Counted from the stretch's first letter, positions 17,475-27,231 are shown. The stretch: DNA of 33,148 nt from Nitrospirota bacterium (GCA_027021335.1 JALUUO010000076.1:1-33148), one strand, 5' to 3'. Notes: generated by a model from the letters alone, not told the origin. Numbers and translations are program-made.

Positions 17475-17867
17475 GTGACAAACATACTTATTGTAGAAGA
17501 TTCTCTCACCATGAGACAGCTAATAATCTTTGCCCTTAAACGGCTGGAGAATATTAATATCACCGAGGCTTCAGACGGTATGGAAGCATTGAAGAAACTT
17601 TCCGAGAATTCATTTGATATGATTATTGCTGATATCAACATGCCTGTAATGAATGGTCTAAAACTGGTTCTTCATATCAGGAGCAACCCCGGCTACAAGC
17701 ATATTCCCGTGATTATCATAACCACCGAAGGGGCGGAAGAAGACAGGCAACGTGCAATAGCCCTGGGGGCTGACGCATATTTAACCAAGCCCATACAGAC
17801 ACAAAAACTTATGGAAGTGGTAAACCGGTTTATGGAGGGGCGCGAAGCAGCCGACTCTGAACCGTGA
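17475..17867 (+). CDS. CheY-like response regulator (second copy)
   Basis: A 130-residue stand-alone receiver starting at GTG with a GAGG site. Residues: E8/D9, D53 (IADINMPVMNGL), T in IITTEGAEEDR, K in TKPIQ. It is closely related to the CheY at 5275-5649 (shared V-E-D-S, INMP, H-I/N-F...SNP, TTE...EEDR.R..ALGA.AY.TKP) and may be a duplicate with a distinct target or a phosphate sink. The stop overlaps the next start (GTGA). The 87-bp gap before it holds nothing I recognise. Confidence 0.9.
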   Translation: MTNILIVEDSLTMRQLIIFALKRLENINITEASDGMEALKKLSENSFDMIIADINMPVMNGLKLVLHIRSNPGYKHIPVIIITTEGAEEDRQRAIALGADAYLTKPIQTQKLMEVVNRFMEGREAADSEP

Positions 17868-18715
17868 GCCAAGAAACCGACAACCCGCAACACAATATTA
17901 AAACATCTTTTCCGGCAGCGGTCTTTAAGTCTTTCTACCTGGTTACTTTATATGATGAAGTCAAAAGTGTCTGGCGCGGACGGGGCTTTCTGTATCTCTT
18001 GTTTCTTCTTGCGCTGGCTTCGGTTTTACATACAAGCGCAGTTTCACGCTCTTTTTCCAGTTTTGTAAATGACGATCTTCCGGTCATTCTGGAACCTATG
18101 CCGATAATTCAGATAAATGACGGGGAGGCAAGCCTTGATGCCAAGCAACCCTTTGTGCTTGAAAGCAAAGGAGAGCCGATCGCTATATTCGACACCACAG
18201 GAAACGTTGTCTCGCTGGAAAACACGGATGCTATGCTTCTTATAACCCGCTCAACGCTTCAGTTCAGGTGGATGGGCAGCGGTAATGTGAGCGAGGCGCC
18301 TCTGTCCGACCTGGGAGATATTACTATAAGCAAGGAAAACATCCTGTCGTGGGCGGAGGATATAAAGTCCGCACTTCCGCTTTTTCTCTACCCGGCAGCG
18401 CTTGCCATAGGTTACATATATCGTGTTTTACAGGTTTTTGCCTACGCAATTCTGGCAAGGGTCTGGCTTGTACAGAAGGCGGCCGGCCTGGATTTTGATA
18501 CAATACTACGCCTTACGGCCGTGTCCGTCACACCGGCGGTCGTGATAGAGGCGGCTTTTGTTTTTGCGGGTATTCAGTTTCCGGTGGCAGGAATTTTCTA
18601 CCAGCTTGTGGCTGCCGTTTATGTATTTCAAACAATGAAAACCATGGCACAAAAAACAGGAGAAGAAAGTACCGGAAACCTGAGGAAAAAAAGCGATAAA
18701 TCATCTGAAAATTAA
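17864..18715 (+). CDS. DUF1189-like integral membrane protein
   Basis: A 283-residue protein with a cytoplasmic N-terminus (F-Y-x-x-x-x-Y-D-E-V-K-x-x-W-R-G-x-G, typical of DUF1189). One membrane helix lies at about 41-60 and an extracytoplasmic domain at about 61-165 (including I-F-D-T-T-G, a recurrent DUF1189 motif). About four more helices follow (170-200 and 212-256), and the tail is basic and polar. The biochemical role of DUF1189 is not established to my knowledge. It is coupled to the upstream CheY by a 4-base overlap, and its stop directly precedes parE, which puts it within the same transcription unit. Confidence 0.82.
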   Translation: MSQETDNPQHNIKTSFPAAVFKSFYLVTLYDEVKSVWRGRGFLYLLFLLALASVLHTSAVSRSFSSFVNDDLPVILEPMPIIQINDGEASLDAKQPFVLESKGEPIAIFDTTGNVVSLENTDAMLLITRSTLQFRWMGSGNVSEAPLSDLGDITISKENILSWAEDIKSALPLFLYPAALAIGYIYRVLQVFAYAILARVWLVQKAAGLDFDTILRLTAVSVTPAVVIEAAFVFAGIQFPVAGIFYQLVAAVYVFQTMKTMAQKTGEESTGNLRKKSDKSSEN

Positions 18716-20545
18716 ATGAACGAATCTTCCAAACATCCGTTATACGCGTCTGCTACACCTGCTGTATACGACGAAAGCAGGATAAAGACCCTCTCTTCCC
18801 TCGAACATATCAGGCTGAGATATGGTATGTATATCGGCAGGCTTGGAGACGGCTCCAACCATGACGACGGCATTTATATTCTGCTTAAAGAGGTGATAGA
18901 CAACTCCGTTGATGAGTTTGTGATGGGCTACGGACGAAAGATCGAAGTGCAGGTAAAGGGCGATACAGTCAGTATCCGGGATTTCGGCCGCGGTATTCCG
19001 CTTGGAAAAGTTGTTGACTGTGTCTCAAAGATAAACACAGGCGCCAAGTATGACTCGCAGGTGTTTAAATTTTCGGTCGGCCTAAACGGCGTGGGCAGTA
19101 AAGCGGTGAACGCTCTGTCAGAACACTTTATTGTACGCTCCATACGCGACGGCAAGTACCGCGAAGCGGTATTTAAGCGGGGCAAACTAGAAGATGATTA
19201 TACCGGTGATACCACGGAGAAAAACGGTACTGCCATAACCTTCAGGCCGGATGGCGAGATATTTCCGGTATACATGTTCCAGGAGAGTTTTTTAGAAAAA
19301 AGGCTCTGGCACTACGCATGCCTAAACACCGGCCTGACTCTCACATACAACGGAAAGACTATCAAGTCGGAGCGAGGCCTGTACGATCTTCTTGATGCGG
19401 AAATCGGAGAATCGGCGTTATATCCTCTGGTTCATTATCAAAGCGAACGGATAGAATTCGCCTTTACTCATACAGACGCTTACGGCGATACCTACTACTC
19501 TTTTGTGAACGGTCAGTATACTCCTGACGGCGGCACACACCAGTCAGCCTTCAGGGAAGGTATCCTGAAAGGTATAAATGAGTTTTCCGGTAAATCCTTC
19601 ACTGCTGTTGATGTAAGGGAAGGCATTCTTGGAGCCGTCTCCATAAGGATAGATGACCCCATATTCGAATCGCAGACAAAGAGCAGGCTTGGCAACACGG
19701 ACATACGGGGCTGGGTTGTGGGTGAAGTCAAAAAACATGTGGAGGATTTTCTTCACAGAAACCTGGATGCGGCCGATGCGATTCTAAAAAAAATCGCCAT
19801 GAACGAAAAAATACGCGTGGATCTCCAGGTGGTAAAAAAGGAAGCCAGGGAACTTGCAAAGAAGACAGCAATAAAAATACCCAAACTCAAAGACTGCAAG
19901 ATACATCTCACCGACCAAAAAGCCGAGGCTGATAAATCTATGATCTTTATTACAGAGGGACAATCCGCCGCAGGTTCCATGGTCAGCTCGCGTGACGTGA
20001 TCTGCCAGGCGATCTACTCGCTTAAGGGCAAGCCCCTTAACTGCCACGGAGAGCAACTGGCCAAGATATACAAAAACGAAGAGCTCTACAACATCATGCG
20101 GGCCCTGGGGGTGGAGGAATCCATGGACGGGCTCCGGTATCAGAAGATTATTCTGGCCACTGACGCCGATGTGGACGGGCTGCATATAAGGAACCTTCTG
20201 CTTACGTTTTTCCTTACCTACTTCGAGCAGCTTATTGTAAATGGCCATGTCTTTATTCTTGACACCCCTATCTACCGTGTCCGCAACGGAAAACTTACGC
20301 TATACTGTTACAGCGAGGCGGAAAAAACCAAAGCACTAAGCGAACTGGGGCAGAAGGCCGAGATCACCAGGTTTAAGGGATTGGGCGAAATATCTCCTGG
20401 TGAATTCGGGCAGTTCATAGGCAAAGATATGCGCTTAAGGGAGGTCCAGGTTAGGGAAATTAAGCGGGTTCCGGAAGTACTGGATTTCTACATGGGCCGT
20501 AATACCCCGGCCCGCCGGGAATATATTATGAGAAGTATGGTATAA
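18716..20545 (+). CDS. parE: Type IIA topoisomerase B subunit (ParE type, topoisomerase IV)
   Basis: ATPase subunit of a type IIA topoisomerase, 609 residues. GHKL ATPase: E59 and N63 (KEVIDNSVDEF), G1 IRDFGRGIP, G2 GLNGVGSKAVNALS, transducer up to about 390. TOPRIM: E414 in ITEGQSAAGS and D483/D485/D487 in ATDADVDG; the end is FKGLGEI...MGRNTPARREYI. Short length and SLKGKPLN fit the ParE group also found in Bacteroidetes rather than GyrB. In the usual E-G-D-S motif the Asp is Gln (Q416) here. The partner A subunit (parC) is not next door; the following gene is ackA. It starts directly after the DUF1189 stop. Confidence 0.93.
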   Translation: MNESSKHPLYASATPAVYDESRIKTLSSLEHIRLRYGMYIGRLGDGSNHDDGIYILLKEVIDNSVDEFVMGYGRKIEVQVKGDTVSIRDFGRGIPLGKVVDCVSKINTGAKYDSQVFKFSVGLNGVGSKAVNALSEHFIVRSIRDGKYREAVFKRGKLEDDYTGDTTEKNGTAITFRPDGEIFPVYMFQESFLEKRLWHYACLNTGLTLTYNGKTIKSERGLYDLLDAEIGESALYPLVHYQSERIEFAFTHTDAYGDTYYSFVNGQYTPDGGTHQSAFREGILKGINEFSGKSFTAVDVREGILGAVSIRIDDPIFESQTKSRLGNTDIRGWVVGEVKKHVEDFLHRNLDAADAILKKIAMNEKIRVDLQVVKKEARELAKKTAIKIPKLKDCKIHLTDQKAEADKSMIFITEGQSAAGSMVSSRDVICQAIYSLKGKPLNCHGEQLAKIYKNEELYNIMRALGVEESMDGLRYQKIILATDADVDGLHIRNLLLTFFLTYFEQLIVNGHVFILDTPIYRVRNGKLTLYCYSEAEKTKALSELGQKAEITRFKGLGEISPGEFGQFIGKDMRLREVQVREIKRVPEVLDFYMGRNTPARREYIMRSMV

Positions 20546-20661
20546 ATCAACCAGCCGGACTGTTAAGCTAAGCTGCAATCAACAACTTGGCATTTTTCGC
20601 ACTTCAAGACCTCTGGGAGGGCGCGGCATAACATGCAGATACAACGCCTGAGACACTGCCG

Positions 20662-21921
20662 GTGAATGAAATAGTCCTGGTAATAAACGCCGGTTCATCC
20701 AGTATTAAGTTTTCGCTCTTTGCGTTAGCCGGCTCCCAAACGGTATGTAAACCCCTCTACCGTGGGGCAATTGAGAATATCGGTGTTGATTCACGCCTCA
20801 TTGTCAAAGACAACAGGATTGAGCAGCCGGGTATAAAGACAGGCACAAATAAAAACCTGGATGCCGATAGTTATGAGGCGGCCATAAAGCATATCCTTAA
20901 CTGGCTGGAACAACTGCCGTCCAGATACAGTGTTGTCGCTGTTGGTCATCGAGTTGTTCATGGCGGCATGCAGTTCAGTCAACCCGTAAAAGTGGACAGA
21001 ACAGTCCTGGCACAGCTACAAGCGCTGGTGCCATTGGCCCCTCTTCATCAGCCGCAAGCTCTTCGCGCTATTGACAGTCTGCTTTCAATGCGTCCCAAGA
21101 TGCCTCAAATAGCCTGTTTCGACACAGCATTTCACACCACTATGCCCTGGGTAGAGCAGACTTTTGCCCTGCCACGGGCATTGGCAAAGCAGGGTATACG
21201 ACGTTACGGCTTTCATGGTTTGTCTTACGAGTACATCGCCGGTGTGTTGCCGGGTTATCTCGGTAAGCGGAAAAGCAATGGACGTGTAATTGTCGCCCAC
21301 CTGGGTCATGGCGCCAGTATGTGTGCCATGAGGCAGCGCAAAAGTGTAGCAACCACCATGAGCTTTACGCCTTTGGATGGTCTTGCCATGTCCACCAGGT
21401 GCGGATCGATCGATGCAGCGGTGGTTCTGTACCTGATGCGCCAGCGCGGTATGACGGTTGATGAGATTTCAGACCTTCTGCATCATCAGTCCGGGCTTCT
21501 GGGCCTGTCAGGCATAAGTGGCGATATGCATAACCTGCTGGCGATGGCAAGTAACTCAACTGAGTCGGCCGATGCGATTGCCGTGTTCAGTCAGCGTGTT
21601 CACCGCGAACTTGGGGCACTGGCAGCGGCCCTTGGAGGGTTGGATGCCGTGGTATTCACAGGTGGAATCGGCGAGCATGCAGCGCCGGTACGAGCTGCTG
21701 TCTGCCGGGCAGCGGCATGGCTGGGTATAGCTCTTGACGACAGTGCCAACAATAGCGATGCCAAGCGTATTTCTGCTGACAACAGCCGGGTATCGGTATG
21801 GGTTATTCCAACCGACGAAGAACATGTTATCGCGCATTACACTGCGTCAATGCTTGAGAGCCGCAATTCTAAGCCCAATAAAAATAATGAAAACTTAATT
21901 ACTTCAGACCAAGGAGGATAA
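20662..21921 (+). CDS. ackA: Acetate kinase (phosphoketolase-associated type)
   Basis: Makes acetate and ATP from acetyl-phosphate. 419 residues from a GTG start; upstream sequence is a poor ribosome-binding site. ASKHA-fold motifs: N9 in VINAGSSSIKFS, R97 in GHRVVHGG, D154 in CFDTAFHTTMP, H185 in RRYGFHGLSYEY, the phosphate loop AHLGHGAS, R246 in MSTRCGSID, and FTGGIGEH. Some positions differ from the E. coli enzyme (HLGHGAS for HLGNG, TDEEH for TNEE). I associate this subtype with genes paired with phosphoketolase. Only three bases separate it from xfp. Confidence 0.94.
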   Translation: MNEIVLVINAGSSSIKFSLFALAGSQTVCKPLYRGAIENIGVDSRLIVKDNRIEQPGIKTGTNKNLDADSYEAAIKHILNWLEQLPSRYSVVAVGHRVVHGGMQFSQPVKVDRTVLAQLQALVPLAPLHQPQALRAIDSLLSMRPKMPQIACFDTAFHTTMPWVEQTFALPRALAKQGIRRYGFHGLSYEYIAGVLPGYLGKRKSNGRVIVAHLGHGASMCAMRQRKSVATTMSFTPLDGLAMSTRCGSIDAAVVLYLMRQRGMTVDEISDLLHHQSGLLGLSGISGDMHNLLAMASNSTESADAIAVFSQRVHRELGALAAALGGLDAVVFTGGIGEHAAPVRAAVCRAAAWLGIALDDSANNSDAKRISADNSRVSVWVIPTDEEHVIAHYTASMLESRNSKPNKNNENLITSDQGG

Positions 21922-21924
21922 GCA

Positions 21925-24324
21925 ATGCCTGAAAAAAACAACGATCTCCAGCAGCAAGAAAAGAGGCCTCTGACAGATGAACAACTAAAACGTATTCATG
22001 CTTACTGGCGGGCAGCTAATTACCTGTCTGTAGGCCAGATTTATCTCCTGGATAATCCGCTGTTAAAACAGCCGCTGAAGCTTGAACATATCAAGCCTAG
22101 GCTGTTGGGCCACTGGGGAACAACACCGGGACTTAACTTTATCTATGCTCACCTGAACCGCATCATAAAAAGGGATGACCTGAACATTATTTATATAACC
22201 GGTCCCGGCCATGGCGGCCCCGGCCTTGTCGCAAACACCTGGCTGGAAGGAACCTATAGCGAAATTTATCCCAACATCAGCCGGGATGCCGACGGTATGA
22301 AAAAGTTGTTCAGGCAGTTTTCATTCCCTGGTGGAATTCCCAGCCACTGCGCCCCTGAAACGCCCGGCTCTATTCATGAGGGTGGAGAGCTGGGCTACGC
22401 CGTATCACATGCCTATGGCGCTGTCTTCGACAACCCGGACCTTATCGCGGCCTGTGTTGTTGGTGACGGAGAAGCGGAAACCGGTCCTTTAGCCACTGCC
22501 TGGCATTCCAACAAGTTTCTGAACCCTGTCCATGACGGCGCTGTTCTTCCTATCCTGCACTTGAACGGTTACAAGATCGCCAACCCGACAGTGCTGGCAC
22601 GTATAAGCAATGAGGAATTGAAAAGCCTATTTACCGGTTATGGCTACAAACCTTATTTTGTCGAAGGCTCGGACCCTGTATCCATGCATCAGTTAATGGC
22701 GGACATCTTAGATACCGTGGTTGATGAAATCAGAAGAATCCAGACCGATGCGCGCAACAACGGCCTGACAAGGCGACCGCAGTGGCCGATGATCATTTTT
22801 CGCACCCCCAAGGGGTGGACAGGACCAAAGGAGGTTGACGGCCTTAAAACGGAAGGCTGCTGGCGCTCACACCAGGTCCCCCTGGCGGAAATGTCCAATA
22901 AACCAGAGCATGTCAAGTTGCTTGAAGGCTGGATGAAGAGCTACAAGCCCGAGGAACTCTTTGATAAAAATGGGAGATTAATTCCGGAACTGGCAGAGCT
23001 GGCGCCTGTGGGTACCCGGCGTATGGGAGCCAACCCTTACACCAACGGCGGTATCTTACTAAAAAACCTGAAAATGCCCGACTTCAGGGACTACGCATTA
23101 AACCTGCCTGAACCCGGCGCCGCTAAGGGAGAGGCCACCCGGGTGCTTGGTGTTTTTTTACGTGATGTAATGAAGCTCAATATGGACGAACGGAATTTCC
23201 GTGTAATGGGTCCTGACGAGACCGCCTCAAACCGCTTATCCTCCCTCTTCGAGGTAACAAACCGTACATGGATGGCTGAAACCCAAGCCGGGGACAGTCA
23301 TCTTTCACCAAACGGCAGGGTAATGGAGATCCTAAGCGAGCATACCTGCCAGGGATGGCTGGAGGGATATCTTCTTACAGGACGTCACGGTTTTTTCTCG
23401 TGTTATGAGGCCTTTATTCATATCGTTGACTCCATGTTCAATCAGCACGCAAAGTGGCTAAAGGTAACAAGCAAAGAAATTCCATGGCGGCGCCCTATTG
23501 CTTCGCTCAACTATCTTCTGACCTCTCATGTCTGGCGCCAGGACCACAACGGTCTTTCACACCAGGACCCCGGCTTTATCGATCATGTCGTGAACAAGAA
23601 AGCCGATATTATCCGGGTCTACCTGCCCCCTGACGCCAATACCCTGCTGTTCATCGCAGATAAATGCTTGCGAAGCCGTAATTTTATCAATGTTATTGTG
23701 GCCGGCAAACAGCCGGAGCCGCAATGGCTTAACATGGACTCCGCCATAAAACACTGTACAGCCGGTATCGGCATCTGGGAGTGGGCAAGCAACGACGTAG
23801 GGGGCGAACCGGACGTGGTTATGGCCTGCGCCGGCGACGTGCCGACCATAGAGACTCTGGCTGCCATCGACCTGTTGCGCCGGCATGTGCCGAAACTTAA
23901 AGTTCGCATGATTAACGTAGTGGACCTTATGACGCTTCAACCGGAAAAAGAACATCCCCACGGCCTGTCTGATAAAGACTTCGACATCCTGTTTACAACA
24001 GACAAACCGATAATATTTGCCTATCACGGCTATCCCTGGCTAATTCATCGCCTCACCTACCGGCGCACAAACCACAGAAACCTGCATGTGCGGGGATACA
24101 AGGAAGAGGGAACAACCACCACGCCCTTTGACATGGTTGTCCGCAACGATCTCGACCGCTTTCACCTGGTAGCCGACGTTATCGACCGTGTACCGAAACT
24201 AGGTTATATAGCGGCCTACACCAAGCAGTTTGTCCGTGATAAGCTGATCGAGCACAAAGAGTACATCACCAGGTACGGTCAGGATATGCCTGAGATACGC
24301 AACTGGAAGTGGGCACGTTCATAG
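21925..24324 (+). CDS. xfp: Phosphoketolase (xylulose-5-phosphate/fructose-6-phosphate)
   Basis: A thiamine-diphosphate enzyme that splits xylulose-5-P (and often fructose-6-P) with phosphate to give acetyl-phosphate plus glyceraldehyde-3-P or erythrose-4-P. The 799-residue length is normal. Motifs: H63 in [12 protein letters not shown]96 in [17 protein letters not shown], the ThDP/Mg site [14 protein letters not shown] (180-193), PKGWTGP, and [13 protein letters not shown] near the C-terminus. A textbook AAGGAGG site precedes the ATG. Acetyl-phosphate made here feeds directly into the acetate kinase encoded upstream. X5P-only versus dual specificity cannot be read from the sequence. Confidence 0.97.
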   Translation: MPEKNNDLQQQEKRPLTDEQLKRIHAYWRAANYLSVGQIYLLDNPLLKQPLKLEHIKPRLLGHWGTTPGLNFIYAHLNRIIKRDDLNIIYITGPGHGGPGLVANTWLEGTYSEIYPNISRDADGMKKLFRQFSFPGGIPSHCAPETPGSIHEGGELGYAVSHAYGAVFDNPDLIAACVVGDGEAETGPLATAWHSNKFLNPVHDGAVLPILHLNGYKIANPTVLARISNEELKSLFTGYGYKPYFVEGSDPVSMHQLMADILDTVVDEIRRIQTDARNNGLTRRPQWPMIIFRTPKGWTGPKEVDGLKTEGCWRSHQVPLAEMSNKPEHVKLLEGWMKSYKPEELFDKNGRLIPELAELAPVGTRRMGANPYTNGGILLKNLKMPDFRDYALNLPEPGAAKGEATRVLGVFLRDVMKLNMDERNFRVMGPDETASNRLSSLFEVTNRTWMAETQAGDSHLSPNGRVMEILSEHTCQGWLEGYLLTGRHGFFSCYEAFIHIVDSMFNQHAKWLKVTSKEIPWRRPIASLNYLLTSHVWRQDHNGLSHQDPGFIDHVVNKKADIIRVYLPPDANTLLFIADKCLRSRNFINVIVAGKQPEPQWLNMDSAIKHCTAGIGIWEWASNDVGGEPDVVMACAGDVPTIETLAAIDLLRRHVPKLKVRMINVVDLMTLQPEKEHPHGLSDKDFDILFTTDKPIIFAYHGYPWLIHRLTYRRTNHRNLHVRGYKEEGTTTTPFDMVVRNDLDRFHLVADVIDRVPKLGYIAAYTKQFVRDKLIEHKEYITRYGQDMPEIRNWKWARS

Positions 24325-24343
24325 CCGGTTTTAATAGCCGGCT
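24323..24343 (+). terminator. Short hairpin after the phosphoketolase stop (weak terminator or attenuator)
   Basis: AGCCGG (24323-24328) pairs with CCGGCT (24338-24343) around a 9-base loop, overlapping the stop codon of xfp. It is followed by TTAAGCCTTTTG rather than a clean T-run, so it would reduce rather than stop read-through into glgP. Confidence 0.3.
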
Positions 24344-24421
24344 TAAGCCTTTTGTCACGAAGACAGGAAAATATCTCAACCCGGGTAATAGTATAGTAAC
24401 TTTACAAAAGGAGTTATCACT

Positions 24422-26941
24422 ATGCAAACCAACCACTATCTCCCGCGCGCGCTGCCCAAACCGTTGCAAGGCCTGGCAACACTGGCGCTGGATCTGCGCT
24501 GGAGCTGGAATCATGGCGCCGATGCTTTGTGGAGGCAAGTAGCGCCCAACTTATGGGAGGCCACAAGCAACCCCTGGTTAATTCTGGAGACGGTCTCTGA
24601 CCAGCGCCTGCAGGCACTGGCCGATGATACCGGGTTTATCAAAAAATTAGAGCAGCAGCTCGATGCGCGTGAAGCTCATTTTAATGCAAAATCCTGGTTT
24701 TCAGAGACCATAGGCAACTCTTTTTCCGGCTATATAGCCTATTTCAGCATGGAGTTTGGAATCTGCGAATCGCTGCCCATTTACTCCGGAGGTCTTGGTG
24801 TCTTGGCAGGCGACTATCTAAAGACAGCCTGCGATCTGAATGTACCCTTGATCGGGGTGGGCCTGCTCTATCAACAGGGATACTTCCGCCAGGCATTGAA
24901 CCCCGATGGTGAACAGATTGAGTTCTACCCCTACAACGACCCGACCATGCTGCCCGTGGTGCCTCTGCGCGATGACAACGGTGAGTGGGTGCGCATCACC
25001 ATTGACCTGCCCGGCCGCCCTTTACGCCTGCGTACTTGGCGAGGCCAAGTGGGGCGCCGCACCTTGTTGTTGCTGGACAGCAACGATTCCCTTAACGACC
25101 CGGGAGACCGTGCCATAACCAGTGAACTTTACGGCGGGGGGCAGGAAATGCGCCTGCAGCAGGAGATAGTGCTGGGCATTGGCGGCTGGCGGCTGCTTGA
25201 GACACTTGGCATTAATTGCCCGGTCTGCCATCTAAATGAAGGCCATGCGGCTTTTGCTATTATCGAACGCACCCGGCATTTCATGCAGCAGACCGGACAA
25301 CCTTTTCATCCGGCGCTACGTACGACACGGGCAGGAAACCTGTTTACTACTCATACACCGGTGGCGGCTGGTTTTGACCGCTTTACTCCGGACTTATTCT
25401 CCCTGTATTTTCGCGAGATGGCTACACAGTACGAAATGGGACTAGACAACCTTCTGGCGCTGGGGCGGTTAAACCCCAAAGACCAAGACGAGCCATTCAA
25501 CATGGCTTACCTGTCCATACGTGGCGCCGGGAGCATTAACGGCGTCAGCCGCCTGCACGGAAAAGTCAGCCGCCGCATCTTTCAACCCCTGTTTCCCAAC
25601 TGGCCCCGGATCGAGGTGCCGGTGAGTTATGTCACCAACGGTATCCATGTGCCAAGCTGGGACTCAGCTGCTGCTGATTTTCTGTGGAGCAATGCCTGCG
25701 GCAAGTCACGTTGGCGCGGCACTTTGAAGTCGGTGGAAGGGGATTTGCGCAAATTGTCTGACGAAAAACTGTGGCGTTTTCGCGCCGAGGGACGTCAACG
25801 GCTGATCGAATTCCTGCGACAGCGCCTGGTGCGTCAACATCGAGGACACGGTGCTGCATGGGCAAGGGTTCAAGAGTGCGGGGAAGTTCTAGATCCGGAT
25901 GCGCTGACGCTGGGTTTTGCCAGGCGTTTTGCCGAGTACAAACGGCCTAACCTGCTACTATATGACACTAAACGTCTGATGCGCCTGCTCACTGACCGTG
26001 ACCGGCCGGTACAACTGGTTATCGCCGGCAAAGCCCATCCGAAGGATAACGTAGGTAAAGCCATGTTACGACAGTGGCATGATTTCCGGGAAAGTAACGG
26101 TATTCACGAACGGGTTGTGTTTGTTGAGGATTACGATCTGGGTGTAGCTGCAAAGCTGACCCAGGGTGTGGATGTTTGGATCAATACCCCACGCCGACCC
26201 TGGGAGGCCAGCGGCACCAGCGGCATGAAAGTGCTGGTCAATGGCGGACTTAACCTATCGGAGCTGGACGGTTGGTGGGCAGAAGCCTATGCGCCCGAAT
26301 TGGGCTGGGCTCTGGGGGATGGGCTTGAACACACCGATACTCAGAGCTGGGATATGGTGGAGGCAGAGCAGCTTTACCGCTTGCTGGAAGAGGATGTTGT
26401 TCCGTGTTTCTACCGGCGCAATGAACAGGGGTTGCCGGTAGAGTGGGTAAGCCGGATTCGTAATAGCATGGGCTCTCTGACCTCACGGTTTTCATCTAAT
26501 CGCATGCTGAGGGAGTATACCGAGAATTACTACATACCGCTGGCTGCAGCCTACAGGCAGCGCAGTGAAAATCCTGATATAGCTGCCGGACTGGAAGCAT
26601 GGCACAGACAACTTGAATATCACTGGCAAAGAATTCATTTTGGCAACGTAACATCAAAACAAAATAAAGATAACACCCATTACTTTGAGGTGCAGGTATA
26701 TCTTGACGATATAACACCAGATGCGGTAAGGGTGGAACTCTATGCCGACCCTGTTGACGAAGGAGAGCCGCTGCTTCAGCCCTTGAATCGAAGTGCGGCT
26801 CTTGCAGGCACAGCCAACGCGTATCTCTATACAGGTGCAGTACCTGCCGACCGGCCTGCATTCCACTACACACCCCGTATCATACCCGCACATCCGCAAG
26901 CTTGTGTTCCCCTGGAGGCCGGTTTTATTCTTTGGTACTAA
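24422..26941 (+). CDS. glgP: Alpha-glucan (glycogen/maltodextrin) phosphorylase, GT35 family
   Basis: Phosphorolyses alpha-1,4-glucans to glucose-1-phosphate using pyridoxal phosphate. The 839-residue protein is of the bacterial long type that opens with DLRWSWN. Motifs: AYFSMEFGICESLPIYSGGLGVLAGD, QEMRLQQEIVLGIGG, HLNEGHAAFAIIER, THTPVAAGFDRF, GFARRFAEYKRPNLL, and the cofactor site EASGTSGMKVLVNGGLNLSELDGWWAE-type region with the PLP lysine at K603. A clear AAAGGAG site precedes the ATG. With xfp and ackA it would route stored glucan toward acetyl-phosphate and ATP. Codon use (many CTG, CGC, GGC) looks richer in GC than the chemosensory genes. Confidence 0.95.
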   Translation: MQTNHYLPRALPKPLQGLATLALDLRWSWNHGADALWRQVAPNLWEATSNPWLILETVSDQRLQALADDTGFIKKLEQQLDAREAHFNAKSWFSETIGNSFSGYIAYFSMEFGICESLPIYSGGLGVLAGDYLKTACDLNVPLIGVGLLYQQGYFRQALNPDGEQIEFYPYNDPTMLPVVPLRDDNGEWVRITIDLPGRPLRLRTWRGQVGRRTLLLLDSNDSLNDPGDRAITSELYGGGQEMRLQQEIVLGIGGWRLLETLGINCPVCHLNEGHAAFAIIERTRHFMQQTGQPFHPALRTTRAGNLFTTHTPVAAGFDRFTPDLFSLYFREMATQYEMGLDNLLALGRLNPKDQDEPFNMAYLSIRGAGSINGVSRLHGKVSRRIFQPLFPNWPRIEVPVSYVTNGIHVPSWDSAAADFLWSNACGKSRWRGTLKSVEGDLRKLSDEKLWRFRAEGRQRLIEFLRQRLVRQHRGHGAAWARVQECGEVLDPDALTLGFARRFAEYKRPNLLLYDTKRLMRLLTDRDRPVQLVIAGKAHPKDNVGKAMLRQWHDFRESNGIHERVVFVEDYDLGVAAKLTQGVDVWINTPRRPWEASGTSGMKVLVNGGLNLSELDGWWAEAYAPELGWALGDGLEHTDTQSWDMVEAEQLYRLLEEDVVPCFYRRNEQGLPVEWVSRIRNSMGSLTSRFSSNRMLREYTENYYIPLAAAYRQRSENPDIAAGLEAWHRQLEYHWQRIHFGNVTSKQNKDNTHYFEVQVYLDDITPDAVRVELYADPVDEGEPLLQPLNRSAALAGTANAYLYTGAVPADRPAFHYTPRIIPAHPQACVPLEAGFILWY

Positions 26942-27056
26942 AGTATGGCCGGACAAAAAGCAACTGGCTATATTGCACCACAAAGAAAAATACCCTATAC
27001 TGATTATGGTGGGTTGGTGACCGCAGGCCCAAATACGGGGTTGAGACTCTGTCCCC

Positions 27057-27136
27057 GGGCGTCAGGGCATGCTCTCTGCATAAAGAGCCATTAATCCTGG
27101 TTATCAGGAGCGCCGGTCTCTGTTACGGCACCGCCC
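27057..27136. other. Cloverleaf-like foldable segment, possible structured RNA or mobile-element remnant
   Basis: GGGCG (27057-27061) can pair with CGCCC (27132-27136), closing three hairpins in a row: GCTCT/AGAGC (27071-27075 with 27084-27088), TCCTG/CAGGA (27095-27099 with 27105-27109) and GCCG/CGGC (27112-27115 with 27126-27129). A further CGGGG/CCCCG (27036-27040 with 27053-27057) lies just upstream and competes for one base. The layout resembles a small multibranch RNA, but tRNA invariants are absent on both strands. Strand and function are unknown. Confidence 0.3.
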
Positions 27137-27202
27137 ACTACTTATGCTGAACACGCTGGTATTAACCCCTTAATCACCTTCCATCTACCAAAAAAGCCGT
27201 CC

Positions 27203-27231
27203 TTGACATTATGTAAATTTGAATATAGCAT
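27203..27231 (+). promoter_or_regulatory. Sigma-70-like promoter facing antisense into the AbiEi gene
   Basis: TTGACA (27203-27208) is a perfect -35 box; 17 bases later TAGCAT (27226-27231) matches the -10 consensus at four of six positions in an AT-rich setting. Transcription would start near 27238, exactly where an ATG opens a 21-codon frame (27238-27303, product MHEVIQRRITATVQTKTFVV plus Ala) that would then be leaderless. The frame could be the stump of a lost gene. Otherwise the transcript would run antisense to the minus-strand AbiEi gene. Confidence 0.4.

Noticed and set aside
20588-20602. Sigma-54 promoter (TGGCA...GCA) before ackA.
   Set aside because: The GG-to-GC spacing is two bases short of the strict requirement.
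27057-27136. tRNA gene suggested by the cloverleaf-like pairing.
   Set aside because: On neither strand are the T-loop (TTC), the T before the anticodon, the G-G of the D-loop or a 7-bp acceptor stem present.
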